In this document: in pieces, positions 7,077 through 12,147 of the stretch
Numbering within the stretch: the first letter of the stretch is position 1
Layout: each line of letters opens with the position of its first letter
Source of the DNA: DATCLA01 sp036564195
GTDB taxonomy: Bacteria; Bacillota; UBA4882; UBA8346
DNA length: 12,147 nt
NCBI GenBank assembly: GCA_036564195.1
Contig: DATCLA010000218.1
Coordinates: forward strand, 1 to 12,147
Direction: 5' to 3'
Made by a program: the position numbers and the translations under genes
The notes under the pieces: generated by a model
What the model was told of the DNA's origin: nothing
What the model saw: only the letters and a program-made list of their open reading frames with translations
The model's database searches: none

Positions 7077-7223
7077 TTATTTGTTACAGCCTATGATATA
7101 TGTAAATACATACCTTTTGTAACAACACTCGAACATGATGGGATCGGCAATCTGCGATATGGTTATCCAACCCGTCATCTTATTAAGTTTAGTTTTAAGT
7201 TGTTCGCGAGAATAGCCGGTCAT
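7077..7223 (-). CDS. Possible small ORF between the Y-like RNAs
   Basis: A 48-codon frame starting ATG at 7223 behind TTGGAGGT with 5 bases of spacing, and ending 28 bases before the terminator at 7049. The product starts MTGYSREQLKTKLNKMTGW and ends in a hydrophobic, Cys-containing part (IMFECCYKRYVFTYIIGCNK). It matches no family I know. The good ribosome-binding site and a following terminator favour a real gene, while the short length and the odd C-terminus leave room for a remnant. It would be cotranscribed with ncRNA A, whose 3' boundary lies 30 bases upstream. Confidence 0.4.
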   Translation of the reverse strand: MTGYSREQLKTKLNKMTGWITISQIADPIMFECCYKRYVFTYIIGCNK

Positions 7224-7253
7224 AGTGACCTCCAAGATAAGTTAGTCATTAAA

Positions 7254-7379
7254 GAGTGAGGAAAATTGGGGAACGTTCCAGATGTTCTATCAACTGAACT
7301 ACAGGTTTTACAACCTGGTGGGGATCGAACCCACGACCGTCCGCTTAACAGGCGAAGTAACGCTCCGAACGCCTCACTC
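7254..7379 (-). ncRNA. Y-RNA-like ncRNA A (YrlA type) with circularly permuted tRNA-Asn-like module
   Basis: Minus strand, about 126 nt. The outer helix GAGUGAGG/CCUCACUC (7379-7372 with 7261-7254), internal loop CGUUC opposite CCAAUUUU, and second helix GGAGCGUU/AACGUUCC (7366-7359 with 7277-7270, one G-U) match RNAs B and C. Inside, in order: an anticodon-like arm UUCGC-CUGUUAA-GCGGA (7356-7340, loop as in tRNA-Asn with GUU); a T arm GUGGG-UUCGAUC-CCCAC (7334-7318); the 3' acceptor strand CAGGUU; a GUAA tetraloop; the 5' acceptor strand AACCUG (7317-7302); and a D arm GUUC-AGUUGAUA-GAAC (7299-7284). This is a tRNA reopened between D and anticodon stems, with the Ro60 stem inserted there. 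Bacterial YrlA RNAs are known Ro60 partners whose effector module mimics tRNA. The capped acceptor excludes aminoacylation. Confidence 0.87.
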
Positions 7380-7385
7380 AATCTT

Positions 7386-7398
7386 GTATACAGTATAC
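7386..7398 (-). promoter_or_regulatory. Palindrome overlapping the ncRNA A promoter (candidate operator)
   Basis: GTATAC-A-GTATAC, two copies of a 6-base palindrome with a 1-base spacer. It overlaps the -10 element of the promoter driving ncRNA A, so a dimeric repressor bound here would block initiation. The regulator is unknown, and AT-rich GTATAC can occur by chance. Confidence 0.4.
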
Positions 7399-7423
7399 TA
7401 ACATATGGAAAAAATGGTGTCAA
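7395..7423 (-). promoter_or_regulatory. Sigma-70-type promoter for ncRNA A
   Basis: On the minus strand a perfect -35 TTGACA (7423-7418), 17-base spacer, and -10 TAGTAT (7400-7395) preceded by TG one base before (extended -10). The predicted start falls about 10 bases before the outer helix of ncRNA A. This is the clearest promoter in the Ro60 region. Confidence 0.75.
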
Positions 7424-7468
7424 TAGTTGTTTTTAAAATGAGTAAATAATTACCTTTAACGTTCATAT

Positions 7469-8851
7469 TCATTTTAGTAAAAACTTACGTATCAGGCGGT
7501 GTGTTTCTTTGTAGGGCGGATACTTTTGCGGAAGATCGCAACTGAAGCCTTTCTTGAGCACCGCTTTAGAATGAGAAAAGACTTCGAAACTATATTTGCC
7601 GTGATAGTTACCGATACCGCTGGTTCCCCGGCCTCCAAAGGGGAGGTGATGGTTGGTCAGGTGGCTTAAGGTATCGTTAACACATCCGCCTCCGAAGGGA
7701 ATCCGTTTTAAAATAGTAACGACAAAAGCTTTGTCTTTGGAGAAGACATATAAAGCCAACGGGTTGGGATGGCGGTTAATAATATTGAAGATCTCGTTAC
7801 GATTGGTATAATCAATCACCGGCAGGATTGGCCCAAAGATTTCCTCCTGCATCACAGGGGATTCCAAGTCGGTGATTTCCATAATAGTCGGTTCGATATA
7901 GAGCTGTTCCGGATTGGAACGGCCGCCCCAGATAATTTTACCCGACGCCAAATATGTCTCTAACCGTTGGAAATGGCGGAGGTTAATAATGCGGGCCAAA
8001 TCGGGACTGGTTTCGGGGTTGGTACCGAAAAATTTTATCAGGTATTTTTGCATTGCGGCATAGAAGGGTTTTTTAATGGCTTGGTCAACCAGTAAATAAT
8101 CAGGTGCCACACAGGTCTGGCCGGCATTGAAGAATTTTCCCCAGATAATGCGTTTCGCAGCTACTTCAAGATCGACATTTTTATCGACGATGCAAGGGCT
8201 TTTACCGCCTAACTCCAGTGTGACCGGGGTTAAATAACGGGCGGCTTTTTCCATGACAATGCGGCCCACGGTGGGGCTGCCGGTGAAGAAGATTTTGTCA
8301 AAACGTTCTTCCAATAGACCTTGACTGACTGCGGCATCACCGGTAATGATTGTAATGTACTCAGAATCAAAAGTAGAATTAATTAATCTTTCGAGGACGG
8401 TTGCGGTTGCCGGAGCGAGTTCCGATGGTTTTAGGATCACGCAATTTCCGGCGGCAATTGCCCCGGCCAGCGGTGCCAAGGCTAGCTGTACCGGATAGTT
8501 CCAAGGCGCGATGACTAATACTACTCCATAAGGTTCTTTGACTACATAATTTTGGGAGGGAAAGGTTAGCAGGCTGGCTGGCACTTTTTGCGGACGCCCC
8601 CATTTTTTTAGGTTTTTTAAAGCGTAGTTAATTTCATTGATTACCAGAACCAGCTCAGAACTATAGGATTCCAGCAACGGTTTGTGCAGATCCTGAGTTA
8701 AGGCAGTGGTGAGTTCAGTTTCATAATTTAGGATGGCGGTTTTCAGTTTTTTCAGGGCAGCAATGCGCCATTGCAAATTCAGAGTTTGACCGGTGGCGAA
8801 GAAGGCTCTTTGAGCTGCTAGGATAGTTTGGATTTGGTTTTCCGAATTCAT
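7469..8851 (-). CDS. ALDH3-type aldehyde dehydrogenase (fatty aldehyde dehydrogenase-like)
   Basis: NAD(P)-dependent aldehyde dehydrogenase oxidising aldehydes to carboxylic acids; 460 residues, the usual length for the class 3 family, which lacks the longer N-terminus of class 1/2. Visible motifs are APWNYP at 115-120 (catalytic Asn118), KPSE at 141-144, FTGSPTVG at 189-196 (cofactor binding), TLELGGKSPC at 211-220 (general base Glu213) and FNAGQTCVAPDY at 241-252 (nucleophile Cys247). The start ATG has AAGGGGT 8 bases upstream. An extended -10 promoter lies about 55 bases before the start. The ALDH3 family favours medium- and long-chain or aromatic aldehydes. The acyl-CoA ligase gene just upstream on the same strand fits conversion of fatty aldehyde to fatty acid to acyl-CoA, which is an inference. 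The C-terminus (KYPPYKETHRLIRKFLLK) is basic and could peripherally touch membranes. Confidence 0.93.
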   Translation of the reverse strand: MNSENQIQTILAAQRAFFATGQTLNLQWRIAALKKLKTAILNYETELTTALTQDLHKPLLESYSSELVLVINEINYALKNLKKWGRPQKVPASLLTFPSQNYVVKEPYGVVLVIAPWNYPVQLALAPLAGAIAAGNCVILKPSELAPATATVLERLINSTFDSEYITIITGDAAVSQGLLEERFDKIFFTGSPTVGRIVMEKAARYLTPVTLELGGKSPCIVDKNVDLEVAAKRIIWGKFFNAGQTCVAPDYLLVDQAIKKPFYAAMQKYLIKFFGTNPETSPDLARIINLRHFQRLETYLASGKIIWGGRSNPEQLYIEPTIMEITDLESPVMQEEIFGPILPVIDYTNRNEIFNIINRHPNPLALYVFSKDKAFVVTILKRIPFGGGCVNDTLSHLTNHHLPFGGRGTSGIGNYHGKYSFEVFSHSKAVLKKGFSCDLPQKYPPYKETHRLIRKFLLK

Positions 8852-8905
8852 TTTCGATACCCCTTTGGATGGTAATTAGTGATGCCAAATTTAGATAGTA
8901 ATTTC

Positions 8906-8914
8906 AGTATACCA
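8906..8914 (-). promoter_or_regulatory. Extended -10 promoter element for the aldehyde dehydrogenase gene
   Basis: Minus-strand TGG-TATACT, an extended -10 (TGnTATACT). No convincing -35 lies 16-18 bases upstream. It is 55 bases before the ALDH start codon, giving a short untranslated leader. Confidence 0.45.
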
Positions 8915-9026
8915 TAAAACCGATCCAGCCGGATTATCAGGGATCAAAGCTATGCTGATCAGGAGTAGACAATTATTAAACTAACTGATATTTCGTAGCT
9001 GTGAGCCATCGAATGTAAAATCATTC

Positions 9027-9053
9027 GGGGACAAGGAACCACCCCTTGTCCCC
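9027..9053 (-). terminator. 10-bp palindrome downstream of the acyl-CoA ligase gene
   Basis: GGGGACAAGG (9027-9036) pairs perfectly with CCTTGTCCCC (9044-9053), loop 7 bases, beginning 27 bases after the ligase stop. There is no T run on either side. Such GGGGACAAGG/CCTTGTCCCC palindromes recall dispersed intergenic repeats of Clostridia. It may act as a terminator or mRNA end protector. Confidence 0.5.
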
Positions 9054-9080
9054 GTTAATCCATCTGATTAATCTTTAATT

Positions 9081-10757
9081 TTAACTGTTACTTCCTGATA
9101 AGGCGCCGGTGGAGCTTACCTTCTCAGATAAGGGAACCGCGCTCCCCTGTCGGACCTTCTCCTGGAGCAGGCGGCGGAGGACCTTGCCTACCGTACTCCG
9201 GGGTAAGGCATCCACCAGTTCAATTTTTTGAGGGACCTTAAACTTGGACAAATGTTTACTGCAAAATTGTTTCAACTCTTTTTCGCTAGCAGCGGCAGTT
9301 TCTTTTAAGCTTACAAAAGCTTGGGGTACTTCGCCCCGTAACGGATGGGGCACACCGATAACCGCCACTTCCTTAACTGCCGGATGGGTATAGAGCAGTT
9401 CTTCAATCTCTCGGGGGTAAACCTTTTCACCGGCAGTGATAATCATATCCTTCAAGCGGTCGGTGATGTAGGTATAGCCATCCGCGTCCATCCAGCCTAA
9501 GTCGCCTGTGTGTAACCAGCCGTCTCGCAACACGGCAGCGGTCTCTTCCGGCCGGTTCCAATAGCCTTGCATTACTTGCGGACCTTTGACGATTATTTCA
9601 CCAACCTCACCGGTATCGGTTAAATCTTGGCCGGTGACGGGGTCAACGATCCGGATCTCGGTATCAGGCAGGGGTACTCCCACGCTGCCGATTTTAGCTT
9701 GGCCATAGATGGGGTTAATCGCAACTACCGGGGAAGTTTCGGAGAGGCCGTAGCCTTCACGGAGTTTACCGTCGGTAATGGCTTCGAATTTTTCCGCAAT
9801 GGTTTGGGGTAATGGAGCTGAGCCGCTGACACAAGCCTTAATCGAATGGAGATCATAACGGTTGTTCCCCTCCCGTAGCGCAATCGCGCCATACATTGCC
9901 GGGACACCCATAAAAATATTGGGTTTATAGTGGTCAATGGTTATCATTAATTCGTTAATATCAAAGCGTGGCAAAAGTTGCATTTCCGACCCGGTCAGGA
10001 TCGGCATGTGCATACTGGTAGTCATACCGTAAATGTGAAACAGTGGAATTACACAGAGAAATCTCCCGGCGCCGTCTTCATACACATTTTTAAAAAAGTG
10101 ACGTACCTGTGCGCTGTTGGTAACCAGGTTCCGGTGGGACAGGATTGCTCCTTTATAAATACCGGTAGTCCCGCCGGTGTATTGTAAAAAGGCGCTGTCA
10201 TCCGGACAAACCGGAATTACCGGATCTTCCTTCGGTTGTTGGAATAGTTCCCGTTCCAACCTAATTACTTGCGGTGGCGCTTGATAGTCCTGAGAGGCGT
10301 CGAAGGGCGTCCGGGTATCGGTGGTAATAATTTTAATTCCGGTCAGGTCCACCTTTGCGAGGACCGGCAGAAGGTCGTTGCAGGTTACCAGTGTTGTTAA
10401 ACCGCTGTCCCGAATGATATAGGCCAGGTCATCTTTGGTGAAATGAGGGTTAATCGTTACTCCAATTGCACCGCAACGGCAGGCGGCGTAACAGGCAATA
10501 ACAAACTGTGGGCAATTGGGAAGCTGAATACCGATGCGGTCGCCTTTGGTTACCCCAAGTCCCATTAAGAGATGACACATTTGATTAACCAGTTCATTAA
10601 GTTCTGTATAATTCCAGCGACGCCCTTGATAAATCATGGCAGAATGTTTAGGATATTTGGTGGCAGTTTCCCCAAGGACTTGTCCCAGGGTTAATGACGG
10701 ATATTCCAATTGAGCTTGGAGACCTGTTTCATAAAACGGTAACCACTTTTTGGTCAT
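9081..10757 (-). CDS. Long-chain fatty acid--CoA ligase (AMP-binding)
   Basis: ATP-dependent acyl-CoA synthetase of the adenylate-forming (ANL) superfamily, activating fatty acids through an acyl-AMP intermediate; 558 residues, normal length. The P-loop YTGGTTGIYKG lies at 193-203. GYGLSETSP at 335-343 is the A5 motif, LHTGDLG at 415-421 holds the ribose-binding Asp419, and ITDRLKDMIITAGEKVYPREIE at 431-451 is the hinge and fatty-acyl synthetase signature. STVGKVLRR at 521-529 holds the catalytic Lys525. The ATG has GGAGG 8 bases upstream. Residues 535-558 are a poorly conserved, Ser-rich tail. Substrate chain length cannot be read from the sequence; the Leu/Ile-rich HIYGMTTSMHMP stretch fits a FadD/LcfB-like long-chain enzyme. 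The downstream ALDH and the thioesterase at the right edge form a loose fatty acid theme. Confidence 0.93.
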   Translation of the reverse strand: MTKKWLPFYETGLQAQLEYPSLTLGQVLGETATKYPKHSAMIYQGRRWNYTELNELVNQMCHLLMGLGVTKGDRIGIQLPNCPQFVIACYAACRCGAIGVTINPHFTKDDLAYIIRDSGLTTLVTCNDLLPVLAKVDLTGIKIITTDTRTPFDASQDYQAPPQVIRLERELFQQPKEDPVIPVCPDDSAFLQYTGGTTGIYKGAILSHRNLVTNSAQVRHFFKNVYEDGAGRFLCVIPLFHIYGMTTSMHMPILTGSEMQLLPRFDINELMITIDHYKPNIFMGVPAMYGAIALREGNNRYDLHSIKACVSGSAPLPQTIAEKFEAITDGKLREGYGLSETSPVVAINPIYGQAKIGSVGVPLPDTEIRIVDPVTGQDLTDTGEVGEIIVKGPQVMQGYWNRPEETAAVLRDGWLHTGDLGWMDADGYTYITDRLKDMIITAGEKVYPREIEELLYTHPAVKEVAVIGVPHPLRGEVPQAFVSLKETAAASEKELKQFCSKHLSKFKVPQKIELVDALPRSTVGKVLRRLLQEKVRQGSAVPLSEKVSSTGALSGSNS

Positions 10758-11060
10758 TCTATTTCCTCCGTTAAAATAATCAGTTTAAGAGAATTGCCCA
10801 TCAGGAATTAGGCAGTTTCCTTATTTCAAAAAATTTTAAAATACTACTATTTGTTCAATTATCCGTGACAATTTCCTGCTGGTAAATAAAAAAAAATTAC
10901 CAAAAATTTATCGGTAAGACAAAATCAGGTTAAGCTTGCCCGGTATAAAACTAAGATATAAACGGATTATGCTAAATTCGTTAGTTAGCGTGTCTAGTTT
11001 GAGTAAACCGAAAAGGAATTAAATTAGTAAATTTCTATTTAATGGAAAATGCTTCCACGG
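10758..11060. other. Gene-free AT-rich divergent intergenic region
   Basis: Between the minus-strand ligase gene and the plus-strand GreA-like promoter I see no ORF with a ribosome-binding site and no RNA gene. It is AT-rich, with one imperfect hairpin (TGGTAA/TTACCA around 10880-10902, A-rich loop on plus) that lacks a terminator tail. It must hold the ligase promoter; candidates such as minus-strand TTGTCA near 10875 have no good -10 at normal spacing. Confidence 0.5.
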
Positions 11061-11089
11061 TTTACAACAGCTGCATTTTATGATATATT
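11061..11089 (+). promoter_or_regulatory. Promoter of the GreA-like gene
   Basis: -35 TTTACA (11061-11066), 17-base spacer, -10 TATATT (11084-11089) with the extended-10 TG at 11081-11082. The predicted start is near 11096, giving a leader of about 130 bases before the ATG at 11228. Confidence 0.7.
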
Positions 11090-11138
11090 AATACTAACAT
11101 TGCTAATTTGAAGACAAATCTAATAAATTGATTGGACA

Positions 11139-11175
11139 GGGCATTATCTTTGGATGATGTCCTCTATGTTTTTTT
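11139..11175 (+). terminator. Leader terminator (attenuator) upstream of the GreA-like gene
   Basis: GGGCATTATC (11139-11148) and GATGATGTCC (11153-11162) pair over all 10 positions (two G-U) with loop TTTG, and TTTTTTT follows at 11169-11175 after a 6-base gap. It lies about 45 bases after the predicted transcription start and 53 bases before the coding start, where no upstream gene needs ending. It should therefore give an RNA of about 80 bases and control readthrough into the gene. Upstream AAATCTAA (11116-11123) is complementary to TTAGATTT (11174-11181), which overlaps the U tract. Confidence 0.6.
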
Positions 11176-11227
11176 AGATTTTTTACATTTTATGTTGGAT
11201 CAACAATAGTAAAAAAGGAGGATAATT

Positions 11228-11668
11228 ATGGCAAAAATTAGGCTTACTGAAAGCGCATTCCGAAGTGTAATGGATAACCTGAGAGAAATTGAGGACCGCA
11301 AAGCTCAGATCACGGAAGAAAATTATTTAAAAAATACCCGTGAGAATCAGGTAATTGTTTCGCTTTTAAATAATTATTTACAACTTATGCGCAAAACCGT
11401 CAGTTCGATTGTAATTGATCCAAATTCAGATAATGAATTTCCTTTTGTCGCCATCGGTTGTCAGGTTACCATTGAAGATCTGAGTAATTCTAATATTTTT
11501 TGCTATAAAATTATCCCTCCATTTAGTGAAAACATTGAGATTGACCAGGTTTCAATCTTCTCTCCGCTCGGAAAAGCCTTATTAATGAAACAAAGAGGGG
11601 AATCTATTTGTATCCAGGCTCCTGGAGGTAAATTTTGGTATAAAATTCTTTCAATCAGTTATTGGTAA
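11228..11668 (+). CDS. GreA/GreB-family transcription factor paralog
   Basis: A 146-residue protein with the Gre factor layout: an N-terminal coiled coil (about 1-60) and a C-terminal FKBP-like domain (about 74-145). The latter shows FVAIGCQVTIEDL, YKIIPP, SIFSPLGKALLMKQRGE and APGGKFWYKILSI, the standard GreA/GreB signature. Gre factors enter the RNA polymerase secondary channel and stimulate cleavage of backtracked RNA using acidic residues at the coiled-coil tip. Aligned by eye with E. coli GreA through the shared REnQ motif (residues 38-41), E30 matches E44 but Asp41 is Gln27, and the first helix is about 14 residues shorter. It may therefore be a non-cleaving paralog rather than GreA itself. 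The ribosome-binding site AAAGGAGGAT is strong. Its leader holds a promoter and an attenuator-like hairpin. Confidence 0.85.
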   Translation: MAKIRLTESAFRSVMDNLREIEDRKAQITEENYLKNTRENQVIVSLLNNYLQLMRKTVSSIVIDPNSDNEFPFVAIGCQVTIEDLSNSNIFCYKIIPPFSENIEIDQVSIFSPLGKALLMKQRGESICIQAPGGKFWYKILSISYW

Positions 11669-11751
11669 GAATAATTGCGCTTTTAAAAAAAGGTCATGAT
11701 GGTCTTTACCAAAACCGGTTAACAAAAGATACTAAAGATAGTTTAGAATAT

Positions 11752-11919
11752 TTACCAGTTACCGATAATCATTAAGGAATAGTTGAATAGAACCACCAGG
11801 ATATTGATAATTATGATGGCGGCAGCGATCACTTTGAGAATTTGTTTCAGGTAGAGGTTGAAAACCGCTTCTTTTTTTAAGCGTGTATTTAAGGTGGGGG
11901 ACTTGTACCTAGTTAGCAT
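11752..11919 (-). CDS. Small single-pass membrane protein (hypothetical)
   Basis: A 55-residue frame from ATG at 11919, with AAGGAG 13 bases upstream (longer than usual). The frame stays open to another ATG at 11982 (76 residues), which has no ribosome-binding site. The product is basic at the N-terminus (MLTRYKSPTLNTRLKKEAVF), then has one strongly hydrophobic stretch, ILKVIAAAIIIINILVVLF, at about residues 27-45, and a short tail NYSLMIIGNW. By the positive-inside rule the N-terminus would be cytoplasmic. The family is not recognised. On the minus strand a T7 run follows a weak GGT/ACC hairpin near 11680-11710. Confidence 0.45.
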   Translation of the reverse strand: MLTRYKSPTLNTRLKKEAVFNLYLKQILKVIAAAIIIINILVVLFNYSLMIIGNW

Positions 11920-12085
11920 TGGTTTTAAACAGCTCCTTAATTTGAAATCTCTAACCGGATCGCAATTATTATTTTTAATCATACCATAATTTTTAGAGGG
12001 AATAAAGTAAAGGGTTTTGGGCTAAACTTATGGAATTACTTACTCTAACGCTACTGCGGATGAATCTACCTAGGAGTGAACCAAG

Positions 12086-12147
12086 ATGGACAAGCAATCA
12101 ACGATCCAATTTAGAGTACGTTATCAGGAGACTGACCGGATGGGAGT
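12086..12147 (+). CDS. Acyl-CoA thioesterase, hotdog fold (partial, cut by window edge)
   Basis: Only the first 20 codons are present: MDKQSTIQFRVRYQETDRMG. The pattern RVRYQETDRMG is the N-terminal signature of the 4-hydroxybenzoyl-CoA thioesterase/YbgC group, in which the Asp of the Y-x-E-T-D motif is the catalytic acid (here D17). The ribosome-binding site TAGGAGTG lies 6 bases before the ATG. These enzymes hydrolyse short- or medium-chain acyl-CoA. The rest lies beyond the window. Confidence 0.8.
   Translation, partial: MDKQSTIQFRVRYQETDRMG

Noticed and set aside
7284..7356. Genuine tRNA-Asn gene, or permuted tRNA gene as in red algae
   Set aside because: The halves are permuted and the acceptor stem is closed by a 4-base GUAA loop, leaving no room for a 3' CCA end or RNase P/Z processing. 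The embedding Ro60-type stem shared with two non-tRNA copies explains it better.
6802..7379. Plus-strand orientation for the three structured RNAs, suggested by T runs after copies C and B on plus
   Set aside because: Three G-U pairs on the minus strand become A-C mismatches on plus. T-loop, D-loop and anticodon-loop sequences read correctly only on minus, and the Ro60 gene is also on minus.
10880..10902. TGGTAA/TTACCA hairpin with A- or T-rich loop as a terminator or riboswitch
   Set aside because: 6-bp AT-rich stem with the T run in the loop rather than after the stem, and no conserved riboswitch core around it.
12030..12070. Promoter for the thioesterase gene (TTGGGC…TTACTC)
   Set aside because: Only a partial match to both boxes; not better than chance in this AT-rich stretch.

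Overview
The window looks like a chromosomal segment of a Bacillota (Firmicutes) bacterium, probably from the clostridial or Limnochordia-type lineages. The evidence is the gene order rnhB-ylqG-ylqH, which matches Bacillus subtilis, strong GGAGG ribosome-binding sites, sigma-70-like promoters and medium base composition. The species cannot be named from sequence alone.

Left part (175-4653, plus strand): a housekeeping run of RNase HII, a FliK-like protein, a stand-alone FlhB C-terminal-domain protein, a YraN-family nuclease-like protein and a YifB/ComM-type AAA ATPase, followed by a small hypothetical gene. From 4704 to 5234 on the minus strand lie two decayed reading frames. One keeps the zinc-binding CPAC part of a deaminase-type toxin; the next starts 11 bases after it behind a good ribosome-binding site and may be a dead immunity gene.

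Centre (5236-7423, minus strand): the most interesting part. A Ro60/TROVE RNA-binding protein gene is preceded by three tandem, same-strand structured RNAs that are not protein-coding. All three share one architecture: an outer helix ending GAGG/CCUC, an asymmetric internal loop beginning CG, a second helix, then ACUUCG. This is what a Ro60-binding bacterial Y RNA should look like. The loop modules differ. The distal RNA (7254-7379) carries a circularly permuted tRNA-Asn-like fold with its acceptor stem closed by a GUAA tetraloop. The proximal RNA (6802-6892) carries a T arm followed by an acceptor-like strand in normal tRNA order. The middle one (6903-7007) has diverged. A consensus promoter with an overlapping palindrome drives the distal RNA, and a 48-codon ORF and a terminator sit between distal and middle RNAs. 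The cluster reads as one Ro60 protein with a set of interchangeable RNA tethers, two of which mimic tRNA.

Right part: an ALDH3-type fatty aldehyde dehydrogenase and a long-chain acyl-CoA ligase (both minus), which could act in sequence as aldehyde to fatty acid to acyl-CoA. Then comes a GreA/GreB-related factor (plus) with a strong promoter and a terminator-like hairpin in its leader, resembling greA leader attenuation. A small membrane protein (minus) and the first 20 codons of a hotdog-fold acyl-CoA thioesterase (plus) end the window.
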